From Fistulifera solaris (lineage: Eukaryota; Bacillariophyta; Bacillariophyceae; Naviculales; Stauroneidaceae): a stretch of 64,000 bases of DNA. Both the position numbers and the translations under genes were made by a program. Below, piece by piece: positions 21,863 to 33,482 of this stretch; the stretch's first letter is position 1, and each line of letters starts with the position of its first letter. The DNA lies in contig AP026127.1 of the NCBI GenBank assembly GCA_030295235.1, positions 64,501-128,500 on the forward strand, written 5' to 3'. The notes beneath the pieces were generated by a model. It did not search any database. It had not been told where the DNA came from and worked only from the letters and a program-made list of their open reading frames with translations.

Positions 21863-24800
21863 ATGAAATTGTCGTCGTCGGCTCCGGAAATGAGCAGCGA
21901 TAATACCACATTGCCGCCCAATCATCCCCCGATCGTTGCGGAAGAAACGAACGGTGAACCCAATCTTCTGTTGCCGCCGGCGGCTTGTCCCTTTCCGGGG
22001 TTGCCTTTGATCCGAAACTTTGGGAAACATTCCAAGCAAAATTGGCTTCCAACGGCGTTTTCCAGCATCCTATGACTCATGACGAGGACCAGGAAAACGA
22101 AGAAAATGTTCATCTCGTATCGTTACGCGGCGAGGTCGACGATAATCTCCCCTTTCCTACCACATACTTCTGGAAAGGATCTGAAGCAACCAATTATCGA
22201 GTACAAGTCATCAACGAAATGACCAAGCGAAGCAAGGATTTGGTGTTGGATCGGTCCAAGAACGAAAGTCTGTACGAAGCCGTGTATGACAATCCTCGCG
22301 TCAAAGAAGCTCACATTCGCAAATGGGGCGCAGAAGTAGCAGAGAATGTCCGCAACGGAACGGCCGAAGTTCGCGTCAAAATCATCGTCGGCGAGGAATT
22401 GTGTTGTTGGCTCACATTGGAAGAAATGAAAACGTTGGGTACGAACGATCTCTATCAAAAATTCATCAAGAGATCGAGATCCATCGATAGAATCCGAATT
22501 GCTTTGTCGTGCGTCGCCAAAGATCATTCCCATCAGCGAACGGATGAAAGGAACGGATCATCGTCGAGCATGAGAAAAGAAAAGACTCTCTGTGTGTTTT
22601 TCAAAAGGTCCTAGTCGCCCGACGTCTCCTGCCAAGCAAAGCAGTCCCATGAAAGGTATTCAGCGAGAAAATGGAAGCAAGCCCTCGTGCCACACATTAA
22701 AAACGGTGTTGGTCGCTCACCGCAGTCCAATGGATGGTCCTCTTCTCACCAGAGAGAACGAGATCACTTGCCTGGATGACATGGTTCAGAGGGGCGATGG
22801 TGTGGACGTGGTGACTCCTTACTATTTGGAAGAATACTCATTTTCAGCGAGTGATGGATTGACACTATCTATACTTGATACAGAATCCACGACTGTTTTG
22901 GACTTGTTGTCATCGTCAACGGTTCGAGCGAAAACGACCATGGGAGTCCGTGTCATCAATCGAGCGTCCAAAAGGAGTAAGGATTTAGTTTTACAAATCA
23001 ATGACACTGACACAATCTTTGATGCGGTCTATGATCACCCAGGAGTCAAAGCAGCGCACGTCCGGAAATGGGGCAGTTCCGTGGTCCAGGCCGTTAAAAG
23101 TGGAACATCGGAGGTTCAGTTTTGTGTCTGGGACGATGATACGGATAGGCCGTGGAGGGTCTTCTCCATTGATGAACTGAAGTCGACTACGACCCGCCAA
23201 CTTTACGAGCTTGTTTCCGAATCGAGCAACCTCATTACTATCTATTTGCAATGCGTGCCTGTCGACAGTCATACTTCAACCTCTGACAACAACTCGTTTT
23301 CCGGAACATCACCGCCAGAACTCAAGATGGAGCCGCTGACAGATAAGGCTAGTGGATCCTCGGTAAGACCAGAAGCAAAAAGCTTATGTAACAGTATCGA
23401 CGAAGACAGTCCTTCGCTCCATGACAAAGAGCTGAGCAGCTTGGAACAGCAGAAGCGACAAACGTTGCAGCGACTGAAGATGATGAATGCGCCCCGTCGC
23501 CCATCCCTTCGAATCATGAAAGATGGCAGGCCGCAATTTACTATAGAGACGGAGGAAAGGTCAACGGATAATTTGGTTGTAAAGAAGCCCAGCCGTGGGA
23601 ACCACATGAAATTGGCTGCGGTGCCCCATATTCCTCGCACTCGATCATTCCCGACGACTCGGGTGGCAACGAATGATAATGCAGAATTCGTGCGCCGTAA
23701 TGGTAGCTACAGTCAAGAAACGGTTTTCACCGATCCAACCGAAACGCTTAGGAAAGAAGGCGTGTCTTATGACTCTTCAGCGGATCCCAATACGGCTGGA
23801 TGCTCTAACACTTCATGGAACTCGCCGACAAAATCTTTGATCCGCAAACGGCTGCTTGGTGCTTTAGACCGTTCAAAGGCGAATTCTCCGGCTACGGAAG
23901 TGTCATCTCAAAGTGCTGATCAGCATGTACATTTGCGAGGAGAGCAGAAGGTGTCGATCCCGTACACCGAAGGAGATGTGACACTGGACATTAAACCGAC
24001 GAAGAATGCAATCGACCAGCAGAGTGGCAACGAAGAGCCATCGCGATCGAAAAGAGAAGTGTTGACGAATCATAGTGACAAGCTGGCGTCGTCAATTGCT
24101 CTTGATCTCCCATCTACATCATTCACAACTATGCAAGACGTCGACTCGAACTCTAACAGCCGGATACATGAGCCACAGGACAAACTCAAGACCAACGATA
24201 AAATAAAACGATTTTTGGCGTTGCAGCAAGGAAAAACAGACTCAGTCTCCCCGGATGATGACGCTTCGTCCGAAGTGCATTCATTGTCCGCGTGCACTCA
24301 AAATCGCCGTGATATGCCACCATTGAAAGAAATATCGGTCATTGCGGACAGTAGAAACTCAGATATTATCCCTCTCCCTCCGGCCGGTCCTCAGGAAATC
24401 TCGCTCCCGGCGAATGTTGTCAAGGATGTCTTCCCATACCATATAATTCTTGATGCCGATTTTGGTATCATACAAGTGGGAAATAACCTCGAGGTTCTTC
24501 TCGAACAAACCGGCCTAACGGGTCTGTGTGTAAATGACATTCTGGCAGTTACGAACCCTATCCCCATGATGGACGGATGGGATTGGACCGTGCTGGAGAA
24601 GATGAAGGATAAAACCATATTTTTTGAATCCGTTCTGCCGTCACCCTCCGGCGACAAACGAAAATTGAAGGGAACAATTGTTGAGGTTTCCGCTTCACCC
24701 AAACACGTCATGTTGGTCCTCTTTCCCAATGTAAAGAACCTTGCGGAAATGGAAGACGCCAATTTATCTATGGGAGACTTGCCCCTTCACAGTTGTCAAC

Positions 24801-26957
24801 GTGAAACAGTATTGTTCGGAGAGCATAGCAAAAGTGAAGTGAATTTAACAAATCATCTTGATCAGCTCCATAGAGATTTGATTGATTCCATGGAACAACA
24901 GATAAAGGATCGTACCGAGGAATTGGCGGCAGCGTTTCGGAACCTTGAAGCGGCAAACGCGCGACTGGCGATACAATCGGCTCGTCAGCTGGAGCATTTC
25001 GCATGTAAGTCTTTTCTGATAACTTTATTGGCTGCTCGTTTCAACAATTGAACTAAGCTAACCTTTGCATGTACCTCCTCCCGACTCGTTTAGGCATGTC
25101 TCACGAAATCCGAACTCCGTTGAATTGTATTGTGGGTATGTCTTCGCTTCTGTTGGACGACGCCGATGACATGGAGCCGATGCATGCCGATTCCATCCAG
25201 ATGATCAATACCAGCGGCGAGTTGTTGAAGGCCGTTGTCGACGACGTTTTAGATTATGCAAAGCTCGAGAGTGGAAGTTTTGAGGTGGACATCAAAGAAG
25301 CGAATCTGCAGAGCACATTAAACAGCGTAGTCCATTCCATGTCCGAGAAAGTGCGAGAGAAGAACATTCGTCTTCGACTGGACTACTCTCCATTTTTACC
25401 CGAAATTGTCGAAACAGATTCCCGGCGACTGCAGCAAGTCCTCTTTAATCTACTCGGCAATGCTGGCAAATTTTCCAACCAAAACAGTGTGATTGATTTG
25501 ACTGTAAGTCTCGTTCCTGTGGAATCGACGGGAGTGGACCCCGCGGAAACGAGCAACGGTCAAGTCATTCGATTCGAAATCAAGGATTACGGAAAAGGTA
25601 TCCAAAGCAAAGACTTTCAGACCATTTTCGAGCCATTCTCGCAAGCCAGCAAGGAGACGCAAACGCTTTATGGCGGCACCGGGTTGGGCCTGAGTATAAC
25701 TTCCAAGTTGGTGCATCGATTGGGTGGAACCATAACGTTACAGTCCGAGTACGGAAAATTCGCCGAGTTCACCGTAAATTTGCCGATGCGAGGTGAAAGT
25801 GTGGACGTCGAATGTCTCTCAAAGCGAGTCGAAAACACCACCATTGTCTTGATCGAAAACCCCACGGTCCATGATTATAGCTTCACCAGTCACGCCATCA
25901 AGCCCGAACCAATTCCACTCAACGCCGAGACGGCAGCGGCCTACCATGTCAACGTCGAACGATGCACGAGTTTGGAAGAAGCCTGCCAGCGCATTCAAAA
26001 CAACAACACTCCGACCAAGACGCATCACTTTGCGTTTTTGGTCCACGAAGAGTTGTATCAAAGCGGAATTCTGGAAAGGCTGGACGGTCTGGTGGGCCAC
26101 TTGAATCACACGCTCATGACCTTTGGTCCGGATTTTAGCGTCGACTCGACAAAGGATCGCCATTTCAAATCTTTGTCCGGTATCTTTGCCTCGTCGCTTA
26201 TTAACAAAATTGCCGGTTACATAGAACAGCGAAGAAGGGAGAAACTATTGTTTGCTACGGGCTCTTCGCTCGCGCCAACAAGTGTTCGTGAGATGCCTTT
26301 AATGACGCCAGCAGCTTCTGCACATGTTTCAACCCAGAACCCTAACCCTCCGCAGCCTGGATCCTCCGTCATCATTTCCCCCAATAAGATTGTCAAACAC
26401 ATTCAACCATCAACGACGGCAACCGCCGAACGGCAGCATTTAAAAATTTTGTACGCCGGTACGTTGTTTCGTGTCTTTGCGCTTTCGACTATGAGCAGAA
26501 TCTCTCACACACTATCAGAGGACAACAAAGTGAATCAAAAAGTCCTTTCGCGCATTCTCACTCGCGCCGGAATCACGCAACTCACCATTGTCGACAACGG
26601 GAAGAAAGCAGTCGATTTGACCGAAACCGAACAATTTGACATTATCTTCATGGATATTCAGGTACGTCAACGTGAATTCACGTAAGATTCGAGGAATGCG
26701 AAATTCGTTTCTTAACTTCCTTCCTCTCTTCGTTCGTTCGCTCTTTCTTCACAATCCTCTAGATGCCCGTCATGGATGGTATGCAAGCCACCAAGATTAT
26801 TACGGAGCGCAATCCGTTCGAAAAGATTATTTTCTGTACCGCACACGCCTTGGAAGAATTCAAAGAACAAACCGAAGCCGTTGGTGCCACTCACTTCATT
26901 TCGAAACCCTTTCGATTGGATGACATTGAGCGCGTATTGCAAGAATTGGGGTATTAG
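21863..26957 (+). CDS. HNOBA-sensor hybrid histidine kinase with receiver domain
   Basis: Likely ATG at 21863 or 21893 (MSSDNTTLPP). The frame changes near 21985 and near 22600 in low-complexity sequence, so the N-terminal third is broken or contains unresolved introns. Domains in order: two tandem copies of an unrecognised domain of about 100 aa (22195-22520 and 22935-23255, sharing SKDLVL, AVYD and IRKWG/VRKWG); a disordered Ser-rich linker; an HNOBA domain (24430-24900: FPYHIILDADFGIIQVG, LKGTIVEV, MGDLPLHS); a coiled coil; a HisKA with phospho-His at 25102-25104 (CMSHEIRTPLN); an ATPase with LGNAGKF, DYGKGI and GGTGLGLSI; and a receiver with Asp at 26653-26655 (FMDIQMPVMDG), Thr and Lys (SKPF). 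Introns 25005-25093, 26459-26518 and 26662-26762 are required to restore HFACMSHE, LYAEDNK and MDIQMPV. HNOBA normally pairs with H-NOX in soluble guanylyl cyclase, so NO-linked phosphorelay is a fair inference. Confidence 0.88.
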
Positions 26958-27945
26958 CGGTGCCTGCAAAGTGAAGGATTCTTCACAAAAGCGCGGCTAA
27001 AAGCTAAATTCCCTCCTAACAGGCCGCATGCACCAACTTTCTGTCCTGTTTACTCCACACACACTTTTTGTCTGGATGCACAAAGAACCATTTTTCATTT
27101 CTCCCTTGTTGATAGAAATAAGAAAAAAGAATCATCATTACCACCAATTAGCGCGACATTTTTCAATCCATTTGTAAAATCAGATAGCTTCCTGTTATTG
27201 TTTTCTTTCAAAGACGTTCTCCTTTCTTGTCGAATTTGTTCACTTGCAGCATGCTCTTCACGTTTGACGACGAGTGCATCGCAACACAAGGACGTGCTCC
27301 CCTCGCGATCCTTCCGTAAGCCCGAATAATCATCCGCACCGACGCGACACTGTATCCCAGTTTCTCAAAGTCTGGATCGATAGGAAGCTGCTGTTGTGAA
27401 TTGTATGGACGTTATCAAAGTTGTTGCAAGCACACTTCTGTTGACGTTTCGATGAAATAATAACGTCGTCGTCCGCTTCTCGCGTGTTGCGTGCTTGCGT
27501 CGCGCAATAAGGATCCGGATCAATACCCACATTTAGTCCGTTGCGTGTACATAACTCACGTGATCCTTCGAGTGCCGGCTTGTATTTTACAGCCTGTAAC
27601 AGTAGCCATGAACAGTACAATTATCTTCAACGGACAAAAATGTGGGCTCTTGATAGTGTAAGCCTTACTGTACCGGTAGCCGTCGACCCTCCATAATGTC
27701 ACAACAGTATTCCGAGCCACTCATTATGCAACAGTCGGGCTGGTGGACGTCGCATAGTCCGCCCGCGACCCGCAACAACCTTTCTCTTTTCAAGAAGTAG
27801 GGCAATCATTGACAGCGGGAATGGCGTTTGTATAGCATATGCTATGATAAAGTCCAGCTACGGTTGATATGGATTTTATTACGTTTCTTGCAATTGTCAA
27901 GCTTGTGACTGCTATTGTGCAATCCAGCGCTATCCAACGCCCTTT
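26958..27945. other. Intergenic, no gene seen
   Basis: The 3' flank of the kinase. Short ORFs at 27095-27289 and 27330-27620 (-) lack features. Confidence 0.35.
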
Positions 27946-28505
27946 TCACACATGTTCCCCTTCAAACACAAACGAATGCAATTCTGTAATATGTTCAATC
28001 AATGTCTTTTTGTGATGCGCAGCCTCCGCCTCCTCTTGGTTGGCTTGTACTTGCAATTCGATCATCATTGACACTTGAAGTAACCACAGAATTTCCGTGT
28101 GTCTGTTTTCACGTTCAGTGCACCAACTTTCATCTTTCGATTTTTCCTCACGCAATGCCGACAAAATCGTCTCCAACGTACTAATTGGTGCCGCCGTGGG
28201 ATCAATGTCACCCTCTCTCTTCTTGACACTGTCAATCATTGCTGTGACCCATTTCATGTTTTCATCGATGGCCGATCTTCCTTTTATAGAAGGAGGTGTG
28301 CTGTAGGTAATCAAATTCAATAGATCGACGGCGGCGGCGGTGACTGTTGCTTGGTGGCCGAAATCGCTGATGGTTGGATAGAGCAATGCTGACGCGGGTG
28401 TAGCCAGTGCAGGTGTAGCTACCGCATGGGCAAACGGCGTAGCAAAAAATCTGGATGCACGTAGAATTCCAGTACATTTTTCTACGTCAGCGATAGCGCC
28501 GTGTT
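27946..28505 (-). CDS. Unknown protein, 5' end unresolved
   Basis: A frame open from about 28505 to a stop at 27946 reads EKCTGILRASRFFATPFAH, then an Ala/Thr/Pro-rich stretch and YPTISDFGHQATV, then a mostly helical charged C-terminal half (MKWVTAMIDSVKKREGD; EEAEAAHHKK). No ATG lies near the 5' end of the frame, so either an upstream exon is missed or the start is the internal Met. The opening 60 bases reappear, inverted, at 29.7 kb with the same protein frame (EKCTGILRAS), which supports coding on this strand. Family not recognised. Confidence 0.4.
28425..28505 (-). repeat. Inverted duplicate, arm A
   Basis: About 80 bp repeated in the opposite orientation at 29716-29798, including TGGATGCACGTAGAATTCCA exactly. 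See the second arm. Confidence 0.8.
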
Positions 28506-29645
28506 ATTTTTTCGAAGCGTGCCGATGCCAAACGGTGTGACATCGCTGAGTGGAGTAAATAGTAGTTTTTGAAAAAAATAGATTGCAAATTCTAACGACT
28601 TTTTCATCTTCCGACCATTTCGCCTTTTTCCCATTGTCATTTTAAAGCATGATAACGCATCATACGTGTTGCCTTTCCCGTTAGTTTTCTTTGAACAACC
28701 TTTATCAAAGGCATCGAAAGGGTGGTAAAGGCTAGGCTATTGGTCCAGATCAGAGGAGTTGTTCTCAAAGATGCTGATTATGTGCTTCGTGTCCATCGAG
28801 AGAGTAAAGAGCGGACGGCGGGGATTTGAAAGCAATCTACTGGCAGGAGGTCTCTTATGGTCGTCATGATCGTACATTCAATCAACCAGGTGGTGGAAGA
28901 AAGAGGCTTGCTCACGATGAACTTTGTCGGGCATGTTTAGTATGATCAAATGATGCATACACTGTACAATGGATGTTCACTTGAAGTTTGTCAAAGTCAC
29001 ATTCGGTATTCCATCTAACCTTCATATTTCGTGAGGGTTCCTATGTGAACCATTCCTCCACAAATTCTTGTTACTCTCAAACATATTTCTTGGTGTCGGA
29101 AAATAACAATACACTTCTCCTTGAGCACGCAAGGTTGCAGGCTATCTGAAATGTGACGGCGAAAGCGCTAACAGAAATAGCATCTTACGGCAGTGTGTCG
29201 TGCGACAGATATTGGAGTTGGAATTTTAGCAGCGGGTAGAAAATATGCGCTTTCGAAAATGTTTTGAATCGAAAGTGGCAATCCACTCGTCCTGGTTAGG
29301 AAAGATTCTAGGCTAGACAGATGGCGACGGCGCATATGCCCTCAGTGAGAGGAGAATGCGTTTCTCACGACAATCAGACGAAAACTTTCAGTCGAAGAAG
29401 ATAGGAGTTGTTCACATCGAGATAATAGTGGACTAAAGTGGCAATAAGGAGATGCGTTGAGAGTCGAGCGTAGTGACGACGCATGCCGACGTTACCCTAT
29501 GTTGCATCTAGGAACAAATGATGCGAGAATCTAACGTAAGTTACCAATCCATCGGATATAAAGATAAATCGGTGCCATTGTTGTTATTGAAGCGTAAATG
29601 TGGTCTTTGAAAGTTTATTATTGCATGGAAGATACCTTCGGAGCA
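28506..29645. other. Gene-free stretch
   Basis: No ORF above 60 codons on either strand and no recognisable element. Confidence 0.4.
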
Positions 29646-30999
29646 TTAGTTTTTTACTAAGACTTCTACGGTATAAATGCACGTATTTTCTGAAAATGAC
29701 CCGGATTTCCATGGTTTAACACGGGGTATCGCTGACGTGAGAAAAATGTACTGGAATTCTACGTGCATCCATATTTTTGCTACGCCCGTTTGCCCATTTT
29801 CCTTCCAATGCTGAATATATGGTGCCATCTGGTCTCTGGTAAAGGGTCTAGCAAATACACTGGGGAATGCACCAGCCGTGTAAGGGAAAACAAAGTAATT
29901 GTTGACCATGTTCCGAATCTCGCGCGTCGCGATAATACGCTGATCATGTCCATAATTGCTTCGCGATTGTTTTCAAAGATTGGTTCAATTTCCTTGCCAA
30001 TATTCATTAATAACCGTTTCATCTCTTTTTTTAGAGCTTGAGTTGACATATCCTTCCCTTCAAAATTCTGAACCAGTTCCTCCTTAGCTTTCGCGAAAGT
30101 ACGCTGAAATTCCATTTGATTGAACGAGACTCATCGCATTCACTATGCGCTCAAAACACAGATCCTTTATTGCTTGCAACCTTGTAGAATTGTCCAACTT
30201 GATCCAATTGGAGATGTTAGTAAAGGGATATTTGTCAAGTTCTTGGCGAAGGCACCACTCAACCAAGCCCTGCCATGTCCTCCTTGCACCATTCCCGCCG
30301 TCCACGCAATCTCTTTTCTGTTGTCTTTTTGTTTCGTCAATCTGCTTCGAATAAATGTTCCATAACGGCACATTGGGGTGGTCTTCTTGTACGTGATTTT
30401 TTATCATTCTTTTTACATCCTTAAGTACCGTCCGAAGCTGGTTTTCCAGTTTTGTCCTGCAACTCTTCAAAATAGTTAATATCAAAGAACCGCCCAAAAT
30501 CAAGATTGCATTTTAACTTCAATTCTTTTAGACAGACGGGACAACGGACGCCAAGATGCTCAATGTCATTGGTTTGCAAAATTCGAAAACAACGTAGCGA
30601 TTCATCATTTAAAGCGGCTTTGGTTAAAGGATGGAACATATCTGAATTCTCAGCATCAAGGCTTGACTCTTTATCCTTGTTGTCCTTCGGATAACCAAAC
30701 TTGGTGCCACTTTCACTCCTGTCGCTGTTGTCTTTGTCGTTGCTATCACTGTCATTACTGTTGTTCTCGGTGTTTAGGCTATCACCGTCATCATTGCTGT
30801 TCGCGGTGTTGTTTCTGATGTCGTTGTCATGGTCATGGTCGCGGTGGTCATCCTCATCATCATTTGGGCAGAAATAATCAAAATCTTCATTGCCATCGTA
30901 GTTGACATCAGGATCCACCCTTAACTTTTTCTGAGCTGGTTCAGATTCAGTCGAATGACTAGCCTCTTGAAAACTCCTTACTGCAATTTGTGGCGGCAT
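29646..30999 (-). pseudogene. Acidic Asp/Asn-rich protein with CxxC motif, frameshifted (function unknown)
   Basis: A frame from ATG 30999 reads an Asp/Asn/Ser-rich linker (repeats of DHDHDND and NDSDSND type), then a folded segment with CPVCLKELKLKC. Protein continues in a second frame from about 30450 (KLENQLRTVLKDVKRMIKN, RTWQGLVEWCLRQELDKYPF), a third from 30115 (MEFQRTFAKAKEELVQNF) and a fourth from about 29930 (VNNYFVFPYTAGAFPSVFARP). Each change is one base, the first at CAAAACTGG. The end runs into a duplicated fragment from another gene at 29716-29798, so the last 40 codons are not native. It may be the 3' part of the helicase-associated gene just upstream: the two frames overlap at GATGCCGCCACAAATTGC. 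No family recognised. Confidence 0.5.
29716..29798 (+). repeat. Inverted duplicate, arm B
   Basis: Repeats 28425-28505 in the opposite orientation at about 90% identity. On the + strand it still encodes EKCTGILRAS followed by PFAH, so it is a copied fragment of the unknown gene at 27.9-28.5 kb. Confidence 0.8.
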
Positions 31000-32226
31000 C
31001 CGGCGTCCAATCGGGAGTGAACTCGAACCGCCATGCTTGCAAACGCAGATATCGACTCAATTTCATGTTTTCAAAATATCCCTTGCCTACCAAATGATGA
31101 GTGGCTTATAGAAAAACAGGCACACGCGGCAAAAACGCAGCAACAACTACTTACGCCGCTGGCGTGCGGTCCATTCTCCTAACACTTCGTGATGGGGCGG
31201 CACATCCATATGACCGTGCTGCTCATAAAAATCAACCAACAAAGCCATGTTCTTGTCCCAAGACTCATCAGATTCTTCTTCATAGGGCAACGGAATGCCC
31301 ATCTGCATCAAACGATCGATACACCCGATGGGTAGCCAGTCGTGCTCGGTCTTGACTGTTTGACAAAAGCATGAGGCAACAGTAAATGAATTCAGAGGAG
31401 ATACTCACAAAACACTCTTACCTTGCTGATGTAAAACCCACGCATTTAATTCCGAATCTTTTTTGTGCATGAAATCAAAGGAACCATAATTTTCTTTGAA
31501 ATCTTGCAGCCGCCAAAACATTGACTCCCATTCTTCCATGTCTCGGCCTCCATTCGGACAAAGCATCACTGGGAGTCTCAAAGAAGTTCATCATTCTTGT
31601 TCTGCGTTTGTCTGAACAAGATGAAGACAAATAACAAAGAGTCAGACGCAAGTATCGCCTCAATTTCATGTTTTGAAAGTATCCCTTGCCTACAAAAATG
31701 TGAGCAGTGGGTTATAGAAAAACGATCAAACGCGACAACAACTACTTACGTTGCTGGCGCGGTCCATTCTCCCAACACTTCGAGATCGAGCGGCACACGC
31801 ATATGACCGTGCTGCTCACAAAAATCAACCAGCAAAGCCATGTTCTTGTCCCAGGACTCATCAGATTCTTCTTCATAGGGCAACGGAATGCCCATCTGCA
31901 TCAAGCGACGGATACACCTTTCGTGTAGCCAGTCCTGTTTGGTCTCGACTGTTTGACAAAAGCATGAGACAACAGTAAATGAATTCAGAGGAGATTGCTC
32001 ACAAAACACTCTTACCTTGCTGATGTAAGACCCACGCATTTAATTCCGGATCTGTTTCTTGCATGGAATCGAAGGAACCATACTTCTCTTTGAAGTCTTG
32101 CAACCGCCGAAGCATTGACTCCCATTCTTCCATGTCTTGACGCCCCCATTCATCCCAAGTATCATCGGTCATTTCTTTTTTGCTGGCCTTCTTGGAGGTC
32201 ATCCAATTAAGGAAAAAGCTTATCAT
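31000..32226 (-). CDS. Helicase-associated (HA) domain protein with tandemly duplicated exon unit
   Basis: ATG at 32226 or 32202 (MTSKKASKKEMTDD). The protein repeats an HA-type module (PF03457 style): WESMLRRLQDFKEKYGSF then WDKNMALLVDFCEQHGHMRVP and LGEW. Both modules occur twice, encoded by two tandem genomic copies offset by about 595 bp with introns at matching places: 31949-32015 and 31356-31421, 31690-31749 and 31088-31154 (60-67 nt, GTAAG...AG). In the first copy ACCGCGCCAG should read as in the second copy (ACCGCACGCCAG, TARQR); two bases are missing and the frame breaks. HA domains, many in diatoms, are thought to bind nucleic acid; no helicase core is present here. The exon between the copies (31475-31669) also needs a frame change at GAATGGAGGCC. 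The 3' end probably joins the acidic gene downstream. Confidence 0.65.
31045..32150. repeat. Tandem duplication, two copies of about 505 bp
   Basis: 31045-31550 and 31648-32150 match at high identity, for example CCCATCTGCATCAA and GACTCCCATTCTTCCATGTC in both, with intron positions shifted by 593-602 bp. Divergent sequence between the copies (31551-31647) and after 32150 marks the ends. Confidence 0.85.
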
Positions 32227-33346
32227 GTTTGTTTATTGTTGTCTGGATGAGAAGAAAACAAATAATAAAGAGAAAGAAAAGAACTTTTGCGACCCTGCGA
32301 AGCGCAAAATAAAGCAAAAGCGTGACGGAATTCTTTCTTCGAATTCGAAACGTGACAATTGTCAGTCCCGGTAGGATAAGCTGTATGTTGAATAGACTCC
32401 CTCCACTTATTTACAGTTCGTCAATGAGAAGGTGAAAAGTGATGACTGTGAATGAATGAGTAGCACAAATGGCTAGTAATTTGTGCGGCGTTTTTTATCA
32501 AAAAAATTTGAAACGTTTTATTTTTGATCCGCAAAACCGATGCTTCAATCAGAAGATGGAGTGTTGCGCGCATCGATTTAGTTTTCACCACGGACAGCCA
32601 AAGAAGAAGCGATGATGATGGCAGGATGATAGGCCTCGGGATGATGATGCTCTTTGCAATTTAATTCGAGTGTTTTTTGACGCCTTCGTTCGAAAGAAAG
32701 CGTGAAATGGACCTCGCCACAAGCACTTTATTTCGCGTTTTTGTCAATTGAACCGAACGCCGTTATATGGTTGAATCAACCGGCCTCCGTTCTATAGTCA
32801 GTTCAGAAAGATCCCTTGCCACGTTTCATCATCTGATAGGCGAAATGCGTTTAACTCCGAAAATTTGGAGCGTCTATTTCAGCTCAAGCAGGTCTCTAAG
32901 TGGCGTTTACATCGAGCTCTTAATCCCCAAGCTCAGGCAATTTTTCTGGTCGCTGACACGGCGATCCGCTGTCTCGGTATTTGCTCAATCGACTTTGCTC
33001 TATCCTTCTCTTGGCGAAACTGCCGTTGCATCCCTTTTTGTTATGCAAGGTATACATTCGACAAGCGTTTGTAACTGTGGAAGATTGCGAACTGCAGCCG
33101 CGTAGTTCACAAGCTCGAAGTTGCTCTCACTCTCTTCGTTATGAAAAATGTGAAAAAGCATCCTCATCACCAAATAACGCGAGCCCTATCATTCCATGGT
33201 AATGAATAATCAGTCTCCAGTCGATCTTTCCTTGTAAAGTGGATCTCCTTCCTTGTCGAATTTATGCTTTTTCAGCGGTTTCTTCGGTTTCGACGGTTTC
33301 ACCGAGAACGACTCCTCGTGCACAGGAGCGCTCCCAGCAACGATCG
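32227..33346. other. Intergenic plus 5' flank of the LINE insertion
   Basis: No supported gene. A frame from 33264 reads SAVSSVSTVSPRTTPRAQ and would continue across the LINE insertion point in the empty site (QRSILEWALTF), so an exon may have been interrupted; this is weak. The ORF at 32767-33105 has no recognisable features. Confidence 0.35.
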
Positions 33347-33363
33347 ATCCTTGAGTGGGCTCT
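33347..33363. repeat. Target-site duplication, left copy
   Basis: ATCCTTGAGTGGGCTCT, identical to 41632-41648 and directly abutting the element. Confidence 0.9.
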
Positions 33364-33482
33364 ACAATTTAAATGCAGAGACAAAGTTGGACCCCGTACT
33401 CTGTAGCCTACACTACCTAAAAAGTAAAAATCGCAACCACTTACCCTCTAGTACTTTTTTGAGCGATAGTAACCGTTGCAAA

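Noticed and set aside
32767-33105. 112-codon + strand ORF
   Set aside because: Three overlapping frames are open here and none resembles a protein family.
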